Shown piece after piece: positions 16,457-24,296 of a stretch of 64,000 nucleotides of DNA. The DNA comes from JAJYIW01 sp963781665. Lineage in GTDB: Bacteria; Chloroflexota; Anaerolineae; Anaerolineales; Anaerolineaceae. Every line of letters begins with the position of its first letter. The stretch's first letter is position 1. The stretch lies in the NCBI GenBank assembly GCA_963781665.1, contig CAWAGA010000002.1, positions 2,356,001 to 2,420,000 of the forward strand, given 5' to 3'. The notes under the pieces are model-generated. The model was not told where the DNA came from. It searched no databases and saw nothing but the letters and a program-made list of their open reading frames with translations. Both the position numbers and the translations under genes were made by a program.

Positions 16457-16586
16457 ACCTTATTACGATGATTTTTCTAAAATCCAAGTAACTTTCTTGG
16501 AGTTCCTTAGAATCAGGATACGCGCTTAGAAGTATCCAGATTTATTTCAAAATTGAAATATGAAGGGTAGTAAGCCGTGATTTTTG

Positions 16587-16892
16587 CTATAATTTTGGAG
16601 GATAAAAATTTGGGGACAATAAATCGACTTGTATAGTCAAAAACACAGGTGTTATTTGGATAACTGGATTATAAGAAACCAGGGGTTCCAATGCTGTGAA
16701 GTGGACGATATCATCCTGATGAGTCACTTCGCTTTGGCTTGGATAGGCAGCCGACATCTGTTTCTCCGAGGATGAAAATGAAAGGTCCTCAACAAAATAA
16801 TGAACACTTAAGACAAAGATCAAAAAAACCAATAAAACCATTGTCCAGGCAGGAAAAACAGCGGTATTTGGAATTCTACCCGTTTTTAACAT
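16587..16892 (-). CDS. small single-helix membrane protein co-translated with ArsR
   Basis: A 101-aa protein with one transmembrane helix (MVLLVFLIFVLSVHYFV) followed by an extracytoplasmic tail rich in Ser and acidic residues and carrying histidines (SEVTHQDDIVHF). It belongs to no family I recognise. The frame is open further upstream, but ATG 16892 is favoured because it overlaps the arsR stop by 17 bp, giving translational coupling. It lies between arsR and the P-type ATPase, so a role in metal handling at the membrane is a reasonable guess only. Confidence 0.6.
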   Translation of the reverse strand: MLKTGRIPNTAVFPAWTMVLLVFLIFVLSVHYFVEDLSFSSSEKQMSAAYPSQSEVTHQDDIVHFTALEPLVSYNPVIQITPVFLTIQVDLLSPNFYPPKL

Positions 16893-17184
16893 GATTGATA
16901 CCTTGTTGAAAAAGGGCGATGATATGTTCATCTTCAATGCGATAATACACTTCTTTTCCTTCGCGGCGTGATTGAACAATCTGCATCTGACGCAATCCAC
17001 GCATATGGTGCGAGATAGCGGATTCGCTGATACCCACAATTTCTGCCAGTGCACCTATATTTAATTCCCGAACGACCAGGGCTGAAAGAATTCTTACCCG
17101 GCTGGTATCACTGAAAGAACGAAACAACTCCGCTACCTGTGAGGCCAGGTGTTCGTTTAATATTTGGGAGGGGTTGTCAATCAA
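16876..17184 (-). CDS. ArsR/SmtB-family metal-responsive repressor
   Basis: A 102-aa winged-helix repressor. The DNA-recognition helix is in VGISESAISHHMRGLRQMQI and the wing is SRREGKEVYYRI. The last helix reads DEHIIALFQQGINH, which matches the alpha-5 zinc site of SmtB/CzrA-type regulators (Asp-x-His-x10-His). The usual fourth ligand is Asn here. No alpha-3N cysteine site is present. It should repress its own operon and release DNA on binding Zn or a similar ion. A perfect 15-bp inverted repeat lies just upstream of the start. Confidence 0.88.
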   Translation of the reverse strand: MIDNPSQILNEHLASQVAELFRSFSDTSRVRILSALVVRELNIGALAEIVGISESAISHHMRGLRQMQIVQSRREGKEVYYRIEDEHIIALFQQGINHVKNG

Positions 17185-17193
17185 TTTGATTTA

Positions 17194-17233
17194 AGTAAAC
17201 TATGAACAACTATTCAGATGTTCATAGTTTACT
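17194..17233 (-). promoter_or_regulatory. ArsR operator
   Basis: Perfect inverted repeat with 15-bp arms: AGTAAACTATGAACA at 17194-17208 and its complement at 17219-17233, spacer 10 bp. TGAACA/TGTTCA cores are typical of SmtB-type operators. It begins 10 bp upstream of the arsR start codon. Confidence 0.8.
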
Positions 17234-17356
17234 ATAGATTCTATCAACTAGCAATGTATTCATGAAAAATACCCCTAATAGTTGGCCCACCAGGATAAAT
17301 CCTCAAAACGAATACAATAAGAATTGAAGTGAAAATTTATTATTATCGTTAGTCGC

Positions 17357-18292
17357 TCAATCCGCTAAATCCCACCTTCCGGGCACCGCCACGCAGGTTC
17401 TCGCCACCACCTGGATTTCTGGGCTGGCGTCCGTCAGATAAATGCAGGTCTTGCCTTCCACGCTGCTGAACCCGGCGGGGTTGCCGTCCCGGTCCATGGC
17501 GATGATGTTCATTTCCGAGATGAACCTGCCCCCCAGGTCGCGCAGGTCCTGCATCGCCTGGATGCCTGCCGCTTCGAGCGAATAACCCTGCTTGAGATAC
17601 AGCACCACGCTGCGGGCGGTCGAAGCCCGGATCGCCATCTCGCCCATCCCGGTGCAGGCCGCTGCCCCATAACGGTTATCGGCATAGTTGCCCGCCCCGA
17701 TCACCGGCGAATCGCCCAACCGCCCGGGGTATTTGCCGTAGAACCCGCTCGTGCTCACCCCCGTGGCCAGGTTCCCCTGGTCGTCTCGGGCGATAAAATT
17801 AACCGTTCCGTGCGTCCGCTGTGGATTGCTGAAGCGGCTGACCAGGTCGACCAGGCTGTTGGCATCCACCCGCTCCGGGTCGACGCCGAGTGACGCCAGG
17901 TCCTTGCGCCAGGCCTCCCGGCTGTCTGCGGTCAACAGCTCGGCTCTGGCGAACCCCATCTCAGCCGCGAAGCGCTCAGCCCCAGCCCCCACCAACAACA
18001 CATGCGGCAGCCTTTCCATCACTTTGCGGGCAATCGAGATCGGGTTTGGGTAGCCCTTCACGCAGCCCACCGCCCCGGCGGTCAGGTCGCGGCCGTCCAT
18101 CATGCTGGCGTCCAGCTCCACCTCCCCCAGGATCGAAGGTCTGCCTCCCGTCCCCACCCAAAACTCACCCAGGTTATCTTCCACCGGCCGGATGCCGGCC
18201 TCCAACGCGTCCAGCACGCTGCCCCCCGCCTTCAGCGCATCCAGCGCCTGGTGGATACCCACATCCCCGTTCTGACTGGCAAGAATAATCAT
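17357..18292 (-). CDS. N-terminal-nucleophile asparaginase (glycosylasparaginase/isoaspartyl peptidase family)
   Basis: A 311-aa Ntn hydrolase of the T2 family, which matures by self-cleavage before a Thr. The N-terminal part has GGSVLDALEAGIRPVEDN, where relatives of this family bind substrate. The cleavage site is in THGTVNFIARD, with the Thr after HG as nucleophile. Downstream are STSGFYGKYPGRLGDSPVIG and GAGNYADNRYGAAACTGMGE, which is typical of the family. It hydrolyses N-acetylglucosaminyl-asparagine, asparagine or isoaspartyl peptides. No signal peptide is seen. AAGGA precedes ATG 18292. Confidence 0.88.
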   Translation of the reverse strand: MIILASQNGDVGIHQALDALKAGGSVLDALEAGIRPVEDNLGEFWVGTGGRPSILGEVELDASMMDGRDLTAGAVGCVKGYPNPISIARKVMERLPHVLLVGAGAERFAAEMGFARAELLTADSREAWRKDLASLGVDPERVDANSLVDLVSRFSNPQRTHGTVNFIARDDQGNLATGVSTSGFYGKYPGRLGDSPVIGAGNYADNRYGAAACTGMGEMAIRASTARSVVLYLKQGYSLEAAGIQAMQDLRDLGGRFISEMNIIAMDRDGNPAGFSSVEGKTCIYLTDASPEIQVVARTCVAVPGRWDLAD

Positions 18293-18385
18293 GATTCATT
18301 CCTTGACTTAAGATACAGGAATTATAAATCCAGGTGGGCGAGTTTTGGCCTCTCGTCCTGTTTTCCATCGTTTCCTCGTCCCACG

Positions 18386-18535
18386 CTCCGCGGGGCAGGC
18401 AAATTCTGGAAATACTTCCCGTTTGATAAGCCCGCCGGATCCCCTCGTTCCATGCTCTGCGTGGAACGCTTCTTTCAGCCGCTCCCGCGGGGCAGGCATG
18501 TGCTGGAAATACTACCCGTTTGAGAAACCCATTGG
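18386..18535. repeat. degenerate direct repeat, about 97-bp period
   Basis: CGCGGGGCAGGCA, CTGGAAATACT and CCCGTTTGA occur in the same order near 18390-18426 and again near 18487-18523. CTCGT-CCA-GCTC pieces precede each copy. The block sits in the 312-bp gap between the asparaginase and the AbiE genes and contains no credible gene. It looks like a repeated extragenic element. Confidence 0.5.
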
Positions 18536-18567
18536 ATAATGCTGCCTCAGGAATTGCTCCAAGACCC

Positions 18568-18616
18568 TTGACAACTCCATTTAGTTGTAATATCCTGTAC
18601 ATTAATGTACAGGATA
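18568..18616 (+). promoter_or_regulatory. abiE promoter and palindromic operator containing the start codon
   Basis: TTGACA at 18568-18573, 17 bp, then TATCCT at 18591-18596. A perfect 26-bp palindrome (18591-18616; half site TATCCTGTACATT) starts at the -10 box and includes the ATG at 18605. The transcription start should fall within a few bases of the ATG. Protein bound here would block both the promoter and initiation. Confidence 0.75.
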
Positions 18617-19141
18617 AGAGAACTAATTCAATCGGACCGAAAAATTTTCCATACCAATGACCTGGCCATTCTTTGGGGTATTTCCAATAAGAACACGCTC
18701 TACACGACCATCAAACGCTATATCCAAAAGGGGGTGCTGGTCCCCATCTTTAAAGGCCTCTATTCAACCGTTCCCCTATCCCATCTGGACCCAGTCGAGA
18801 TCGGGAAAGCCATTATTCACCGCTATACCTATTTGTCTACCGAATCGGTCTTAGCTCAAGCCGGCGTCATTTCCCAGGCGATCTACCGCTATACCTTTGT
18901 CTGCGACCTGCACAAAGAGGTCACTGTGGGCGCAATGTCCTTTCTTTTTAGAAAACTCAAATTGGAATACCTCTATAACCCTGCCGGCATCAGCCACCAA
19001 AATGGCCTTTTCGCGGCTTCACCCGAAAGAGCCGCCGCCGATATGCTCTATTTCAATCCTGCGTTTCATTTTGACATTCCGCAAAGCATCGACTTTGAAA
19101 AAGTAAAATTTATTCAAAAAGAAGTTGGCTACCCATGCTAG
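18605..19141 (+). CDS. abiEi: AbiEi-type antitoxin (type IV toxin-antitoxin)
   Basis: A 178-aa antitoxin of the AbiEi family, with an N-terminal winged helix (about residues 15-55: AILWGISNKNTLYTTIKRYI, then FKGLYSTV) and a C-terminal domain with YLSTESVLAQAGVISQ and AASPERAAADMLYFNP. In known systems the N-terminal domain represses the operon and the C-terminal part counteracts the AbiEii nucleotidyltransferase without binding it stably. The start codon lies inside the palindromic operator, fitting autoregulation. Its 3' end overlaps the toxin gene by 7 bp. Confidence 0.85.
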   Translation: MYRIRELIQSDRKIFHTNDLAILWGISNKNTLYTTIKRYIQKGVLVPIFKGLYSTVPLSHLDPVEIGKAIIHRYTYLSTESVLAQAGVISQAIYRYTFVCDLHKEVTVGAMSFLFRKLKLEYLYNPAGISHQNGLFAASPERAAADMLYFNPAFHFDIPQSIDFEKVKFIQKEVGYPC

Positions 19142-19878
19142 ATCTCAGGTCTGAAGACGCACTGCATAAATCTTATCCGAACCGGTTGTTGATCGAAGTG
19201 ATCGACCGGCCACTGCTGGCCCACAGCCTGGCTTTCAAGGGCGGCACCTGCGCTTCCATGGCAGGTTACCTGGACCGGTTTTCGATAGATTTGGATTTTG
19301 ATCTCCCCCTAAAAGTGGATGAAGCCACGATCCGAGACGAGTTTCACAAAGTCTTTGATTTTCTGAGCTTAAAGGTTACCGGAGAATTAAATAAAGTTCT
19401 ATTCTTTCAGCTCCGCTATCCGAACGATCCTGGCAAGCGGAGCACGCTGAAAGTAAGTGTCAACAATATTCCCGTTCAATCCAACCAATATAAAGCCCAA
19501 TACTTTTCTGAAATAGACCGATTTATGAACAGCCAGACCATCGAAACCATGTTTGCCAATAAACTGGTTACGGTCACCGAGCGGTATGAATTGCATAAAA
19601 CCATCACCGGCAGGGATATCTACGACATACATCATTTCTTCGTGCACGGCTATGCTTATCATGCTCCCGTTATTCAGGAAAGGACCGGGCTTGCGCCCGG
19701 GGATTATCTGGAAAAATTGATCGCTTTTATCAAAGAACGCGTCACCCAAACCGTGATCAATGAGGATTTGAACGCCTTATTACCCACCAACCGGTTTCAA
19801 CAAATTCGCAAAGTCCTCATTCCAGAGACGTTATCTCTGCTTTCCCAGGAACAACTGCGACTGGCAACCCTCAGGTAG
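19135..19878 (+). CDS. abiEii: AbiEii-type nucleotidyltransferase toxin
   Basis: A 247-aa nucleotidyltransferase of the AbiEii/AbiGii family, the toxic half of the pair. The first motif is FKGGTCASMAGYLDRFSIDL (residues 34-53), with the catalytic Asp-x-Asp at residues 52-54. The second block is FANKLVTVTERYELHKTITG followed by RDIYDIHHF. Family members transfer nucleotides to tRNA or other targets and cause growth arrest or abortive phage defence. Length is complete. Start ATG 19135 overlaps the antitoxin stop, implying translational coupling. Confidence 0.88.
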   Translation: MLDLRSEDALHKSYPNRLLIEVIDRPLLAHSLAFKGGTCASMAGYLDRFSIDLDFDLPLKVDEATIRDEFHKVFDFLSLKVTGELNKVLFFQLRYPNDPGKRSTLKVSVNNIPVQSNQYKAQYFSEIDRFMNSQTIETMFANKLVTVTERYELHKTITGRDIYDIHHFFVHGYAYHAPVIQERTGLAPGDYLEKLIAFIKERVTQTVINEDLNALLPTNRFQQIRKVLIPETLSLLSQEQLRLATLR

Positions 19879-20006
19879 GGGGGATGCAAAGGAGGGGCAA
19901 AAGAAGATATGCGCGGCCTGTCTATGACACTGGCGGTTTTTATTATTCGATTTATCGAAAAGAGAATAAAATTTAAATAAGGCTCTATAAAAACCTAACT
20001 TAATAT

Positions 20007-20339
20007 TTGCAGAGGGTTCAATTCCTCATACCAGGAAACAACTCCGAACTTGAAAAACGGCTGTGGTCCGCTGCCGATGAGCTGCGCGCCAATTCTAATT
20101 TAACTGCCTCACAATATTCCGCTCCGGTATTAGGATTGATTTTCCTGCGCTATGCCGATGCCCGCTTCAGCCATGCCCAGGATGAAATAGGGGGCAGAGC
20201 CACCCCAGGGAGGCGTATCGCGGCAGGCAGGCGTAAAATTTCCAGGATCGATTATCAGGCCAGGGGCATTTTATACTTGCCAGAAGAAGCCCGGTTCTCG
20301 ACCCTGCGTCATGTACCCCGGTTTCAGATTACTTTTTAA
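20007..20339 (+). pseudogene. HsdM (type I restriction methyltransferase) N-terminal fragment
   Basis: Encodes only the N-terminal helical domain of a type I modification subunit: NNSELEKRLWSAADELRAN, YSAPVLGLIFLRYADARF and GRRKISRIDYQARGILYLPE. It then ends abruptly at 20339, about 110 codons into a protein normally near 500 aa. The SAM-binding and NPPY-containing domain, hsdS and hsdR are absent. The start is TTG 20007 without a good binding site. It lies after the AbiE pair, suggesting the remains of a larger defence locus. Confidence 0.75.
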
Positions 20340-20390
20340 ACTATAAACAGTTCGCTTTTCAACTTTGGTTGACACTCGATAGAGAGACTG

Positions 20391-20440
20391 TTGACAAACG
20401 ATTCTATTTGTTATAGAATATATATCACCCATTGATATAT
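20391..20440 (+). promoter_or_regulatory. padR promoter and inverted-repeat operator
   Basis: TTGACA (20391-20396), 17 bp and TAGAAT (20414-20419) form a near-consensus promoter. The inverted repeat ATATATCA (20420-20427) and TGATATAT (20433-20440), spacer 5 bp, covers the expected start of transcription and is the likely PadR binding site. Confidence 0.65.
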
Positions 20441-20467
20441 CATCTTATGAGTTTTGAGGGAGCCGGA

Positions 20468-20821
20468 ATGGCCTCAGTCACAAACAAACCCGAAATCATC
20501 GTCAATGAGCCGACCTTCTTCATCCTTGTCAGCCTGGCATCCGGTCCCAAGCACGGGTATGCCGTATTGAAGGATACGGAAGAGCTCAGCCGCGGAAAAG
20601 TCAGTCTGAGCACCAGCACGCTTTATACGGCCTTGAACCGCCTGCTCAACCAGGGTCTCATCGAGCGGAGCGATGCCGGACAAAATGGGTCGAGGCCCGG
20701 GCTGCCCCGCAAAGTCTACCGCCTGAATGAGCGCGGCCGCCGGATTTTAAATGCGGAAGCGAAGCGCATGCAGGATATGCTGGCATCCTACCAACAGCGT
20801 TTGTTTGAGGAGCACGCATGA
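20468..20821 (+). CDS. PadR-family transcriptional regulator
   Basis: About 117 aa. The winged helix reads FFILVSLASGPKHGYAVLKD, then STSTLYTALNRLLNQGLIER, then the wing GLPRKVYRLNERGRRIL, followed by a short C-terminal dimerisation helix. PadR proteins repress their own operons and respond to small molecules. ATG 20468 is chosen because GAGGGAG lies just upstream; earlier ATGs at 20432 and 20447 lack this. The stop overlaps the next gene by 4 bp (ATGA), so the membrane protein is co-translated, a common PadR pairing. Confidence 0.85.
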   Translation: MASVTNKPEIIVNEPTFFILVSLASGPKHGYAVLKDTEELSRGKVSLSTSTLYTALNRLLNQGLIERSDAGQNGSRPGLPRKVYRLNERGRRILNAEAKRMQDMLASYQQRLFEEHA

Positions 20822-21912
20822 AAGCACCCCGGTCGGATCAGCGCCTGCCGGCCCTGGTGTGGCTGTACAGCCTGGCGTTAGGGCTTTATCCTGCCTCCTT
20901 CCGCTCTGAGTTTGCTGAGGAGATGCAGGCGATCTTCTGTCTGCGCCTCGAAGATGCCGTCAGTAGAGGCAGGGGCGCTTTGCTTGACTTTGCCTGCAAA
21001 GAAGCTTTGACCTTCCCTTCCGGAGCGGTCGCAGCTCACGCTCAGGCAAAAAAAAACCCAAATTTCATAACTTTCGCCCTGGATCTGTTCAACTTGCTGT
21101 TAGAAAAGGGATCGAAAATGTCCATTCGTCAGCATTTCCCTCAATCGGCTGAACAAACACCCTGGTTTATCGCCATCCTCAGCCTGGTGCCCTTCCTCTT
21201 GCCTGGTCCATTAGCCGCGCTGCTCACCTACCATCCCTGGTGGAATCCGAATGCGCTGCCCCTGATTGCGGCTGCCCGGGTGCCCCTCACCGTGGGCCTG
21301 CTCATTCTGGGTTTCCTCATCGGCATTCTGAGGCGATTTCCACGCTGGTCTTATCTTTATAGTCTCTATTTCCTCTTTGTTTTGCCATTAGGGGTCATCT
21401 ACCTGGTCGACAGCCTGCTCTTCAAAATCAACCCCAACCTCCAAGGCTATATCTTTATGCTGGTGGTTTTGCTCATGGTCGCCCTGGCGGTCATCGCCAG
21501 GCGCTCCCTGCTGTTCATGCGCCCATTTTTTACGAATATCCGCCAGGACTGGACCCTGCTTTCTTATGCTTTCTACGCCTGCATTTTTCTTCTACTCTCC
21601 TCGAACGACATGAGTGAGAGCTCTGTCTATAACCTCCAGGTCCTCCTACCGAGCCTGATCGCCTGGCTGGGCGCCCTGGCCTACCTTTGCCTGGTCGACC
21701 CGCTGAAAAAAGTCGGGGCGCTTTTGGGGGCGGTACTTTTGGGAGTATCTATCTGGTGGTGGCCGGTTCTCAATAGCAGTTCAGGCTCTTTGGTAGGGCT
21801 GCTCGCGGTCTCGGGGATTCTGCTAATCTCCTGGATCGCCCTGGGCGGGTTGATCCTTGCCCCGATCCTGATAAGCGGTTCCTTTCGCCGGCGCAGCAAA
21901 TCCGTGGTGTGA
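20818..21912 (+). CDS. polytopic membrane protein paired with PadR
   Basis: A 364-aa protein. The cytosolic N-terminal 90 residues contain LYPASFRSEFAEEMQAIFCLRLEDA, a pattern found at the start of many PadR-linked membrane proteins and permeases. About 8 hydrophobic helices follow from residue 115 on. No transport motif is visible. It is co-translated with the regulator, which probably controls its level. It ends just before a strong hairpin. Confidence 0.7.
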   Translation: MKAPRSDQRLPALVWLYSLALGLYPASFRSEFAEEMQAIFCLRLEDAVSRGRGALLDFACKEALTFPSGAVAAHAQAKKNPNFITFALDLFNLLLEKGSKMSIRQHFPQSAEQTPWFIAILSLVPFLLPGPLAALLTYHPWWNPNALPLIAAARVPLTVGLLILGFLIGILRRFPRWSYLYSLYFLFVLPLGVIYLVDSLLFKINPNLQGYIFMLVVLLMVALAVIARRSLLFMRPFFTNIRQDWTLLSYAFYACIFLLLSSNDMSESSVYNLQVLLPSLIAWLGALAYLCLVDPLKKVGALLGAVLLGVSIWWWPVLNSSSGSLVGLLAVSGILLISWIALGGLILAPILISGSFRRRSKSVV

Positions 21913-21936
21913 GACAACTATAGGCCCGGCCTCCTA

Positions 21937-21973
21937 AAAACCCCCCGAGAAATCATTTTCGGGGGGTTCTATC
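21937..21973. terminator. bidirectional intrinsic terminator
   Basis: AACCCCCCGA and TCGGGGGGTT form a GC-rich 10-bp stem with a 10-nt loop between two convergent genes. On the minus strand the stem is followed by TTTTT, making it a good terminator for the GH36 gene. On the plus strand the T tract is weaker. Confidence 0.85.
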
Positions 21974-21993
21974 CAATCCATCTGTCGTTTTAG

Positions 21994-24183
21994 CTAGACC
22001 GCCTCGAACAGCAGCAGCTCAGACGTCAGCGCCCCTTCCAGGCGCACTTCCAGCCCCTGGTTCATCAGCGTAAACCCATCCATCTCGGCCGTCTGCCCGC
22101 TGTTATCCCAGGTCACCCGATAGCGCTGCCCGGCGTCCAGCCCGCGCAGCCGCAGCCGGTATTCGGGCTCGACCGGCGCCGCCAGCTGGAAGAGCCCCGC
22201 CATTCCCCGGCTGCAGTCGTGCGCCGCCAGCTCCAATACCCCCCAGCCCTGCGGGTCGGGTCCAGCAGTCACTGGTGTGTGATGATAGATCCGTCCGTTG
22301 CCCATGAACGGCCGAACGAAGCCCTTATACAGGTCGATGTAACGCTTCCACTGGCCAACCAGCAGCGGGTTGGGCTGGGAGCCGAGCGGGTAGAGGAACC
22401 CGAAGGTCGGCCTGACGAACAGCAGCAGCCGAGCCTGGAAGTCGAAATCGGCCGAGGTAAAGCCGGCCTGCCCGCCGATCAGCCGGTCGACGTATTCCGG
22501 CGGGAGCGCCATCGTCATCCCGTTGGTAATCGTGAACGATCGGGGTGCGATCTGCCAGTCGGTGACCCATGTATGGCTGAAGCGCCGCACCATGCCGATG
22601 TCCGTCCGCCCCCCGCCCCCGGCGCAGTTCTCGAAGATAACCTGCGGGAAGCGCTCCCGCAGCCGGGCGTACATGGTGTAGACTGTCTCGTAGTAGCGCC
22701 AGTAGCCGTTCTCGACCGCCCCATCTCGCTCCAGGCGGTAACCGAGCGACGCCGGGTGGGTGTTGTAGTCCAGCCGGAAGAAATCCAGCTTATTTTCGGT
22801 AATCACCCGCCCGATCTGCTCCTCCAGCCAGCGTCCGACTACCGGATTGGCCAGGTCCAGCAGCCCATCCCCCCGTTTTTGGCCGTCGTTGGCGGTCACG
22901 ATCCACTCCGGGTGGGCTTTCGCCACCCGGCTTTCGCGGCCGATGCGCTCGGCGTCCATCCACAGGCCCCAGCGCATCCCTTTTTCGTAGGCTAGCTGGC
23001 GGAAAGGGGCGATCCCATCCGGGAAGCGCTGGCGGTCCACTTCCCAGTCGCCCACAGTGGTCCACCAATCGCCGTGGGGCGGGGTGTACCAGCTGGCATC
23101 GATGAAGAAGACCTCTGCCCCGGCCTGGGCCGCCGCTTCGATGCAGTTGGTGACCTGTTCGGGGGTGATTTCGATCTCCGGGCCGATCCCCAACTCGACC
23201 CAGCCGCCGTGCCCGCCGGCCTGGGGCGCTATTACGCTCAGGCGCAGGTGGTTGTGCATCGCCTGGATCGCCTTGTCCAGGTCGCCGAACACCAGGCCCA
23301 GGTGCATTTCGGGCAGCGTGACGGTTTCACCCGGGGCGATCATTCGCTGAGGCGCCGGCGCGTCCGGCCCGGCCCTGAAGAACAGGCGCGCCGCCTGGTC
23401 GGTGGTGCCCAGGTCGGCGTCCAGGTCGAATTCGAAGCTGTAGCCGCCCGACCAGGCCAGCTGTCCCACGAAGTGCTCGCCGCTGGCATTGTTGCGCAGC
23501 ACGAAGAAGGGGTGGCGGTGGCGGTCGCGGCGCATGCGCCCATCCACCCGGTACACCGCCGCCGGCAGGTCGTGCCAGCGGAAATCGCCTTCGTTGCCCC
23601 AGTGAGTGTTCTCGAAATAGCCCAGCGAATACAGCGCCAGGCCGCTCTCGCCCAGCAGCGATTTCCAGCGGCTGGTCTTTTGCAGCACCCCGCTCCAGGT
23701 GAAGGCTGCCGCCAGGGCCGCCGGCTGCGGACCAGTGTTGGTCACTTCCAGCCAGCGGGTCAGTACGGGTGTGCCGTCCAGCAGGGTGTGGATTTTGATG
23801 CTCACCGGCCGCGCTTTGTGCCTCAAGCTGACGATCGTATGCAGGACTCCGTTGCGGCCGGGCTGCTCCGCGGTTCCCACTGCCGGGTTGCCTGGGTCGG
23901 GGAACTTCTCGAAGCCGGCCCATTCCCAATCGCCGGCCAGCAGATGCCCATCCAGCTCGATCCAGAAGGCCTGTGGGGCAGCATGCTCGCCCGGGTTGAT
24001 CCGTCCGTCGTAGAAGCTGATGAAGCCCGAGCCGTTCCAGCCCCGCCCCACGAACTGCCCGTGGGTCAGCGATTCCTCGTACACTACCCAACCCGTCCGG
24101 TAGCTGATGGTTGGCTCAGGATCCACGACCAGCAGCACGTCCGACCAGGAAGCATTTTGATCAGGATTATCAACAGGAACCAT
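21994..24183 (-). CDS. GH36 alpha-galactosidase
   Basis: A 729-aa glycoside hydrolase of family 36 (clan GH-D), which releases terminal alpha-galactosyl residues from raffinose-type oligosaccharides or galactomannan. An N-terminal beta-sandwich domain precedes a TIM barrel with VFFIDASWY, WGLWMDAERIG, LDFFRLDYN (nucleophile Asp near residue 472), FENCAGGGGRTDIGM, and THTWVTDW-like HTWVTDWQ (acid/base Asp near 541). No signal peptide is seen, so it is probably cytosolic. GAGGT lies 6-7 bp before ATG 24183. It is preceded by a beta-mannosidase gene on the same strand, fitting joint use of galactomannan-type sugars. Confidence 0.88.
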   Translation of the reverse strand: MVPVDNPDQNASWSDVLLVVDPEPTISYRTGWVVYEESLTHGQFVGRGWNGSGFISFYDGRINPGEHAAPQAFWIELDGHLLAGDWEWAGFEKFPDPGNPAVGTAEQPGRNGVLHTIVSLRHKARPVSIKIHTLLDGTPVLTRWLEVTNTGPQPAALAAAFTWSGVLQKTSRWKSLLGESGLALYSLGYFENTHWGNEGDFRWHDLPAAVYRVDGRMRRDRHRHPFFVLRNNASGEHFVGQLAWSGGYSFEFDLDADLGTTDQAARLFFRAGPDAPAPQRMIAPGETVTLPEMHLGLVFGDLDKAIQAMHNHLRLSVIAPQAGGHGGWVELGIGPEIEITPEQVTNCIEAAAQAGAEVFFIDASWYTPPHGDWWTTVGDWEVDRQRFPDGIAPFRQLAYEKGMRWGLWMDAERIGRESRVAKAHPEWIVTANDGQKRGDGLLDLANPVVGRWLEEQIGRVITENKLDFFRLDYNTHPASLGYRLERDGAVENGYWRYYETVYTMYARLRERFPQVIFENCAGGGGRTDIGMVRRFSHTWVTDWQIAPRSFTITNGMTMALPPEYVDRLIGGQAGFTSADFDFQARLLLFVRPTFGFLYPLGSQPNPLLVGQWKRYIDLYKGFVRPFMGNGRIYHHTPVTAGPDPQGWGVLELAAHDCSRGMAGLFQLAAPVEPEYRLRLRGLDAGQRYRVTWDNSGQTAEMDGFTLMNQGLEVRLEGALTSELLLFEAV

Positions 24184-24296
24184 GGTTTTACCTCATTTTC
24201 TAGGACTGAGAAAGGTGAAGCAGATATTGGGTAATGAGCCGCAGAAGCGGCCCCCCCCGCTCTCGCCAGAGGGTGGGGCCGCTCTTGCTCCTCACG

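Noticed and set aside
16893..17054. Longer start for the small membrane protein at 16587
   Set aside because: This part is the arsR gene read in another frame. The coupled start at 16892 is preferred.
23074..24234. 386-codon plus-strand frame opposite the GH36 gene
   Set aside because: It is antisense to a gene with clear catalytic motifs, in GC-rich DNA. The translation is low in hydrophobic cores, rich in Arg, Gln and His, and matches no family. The same holds for 22219-22995 and 24234-25013.
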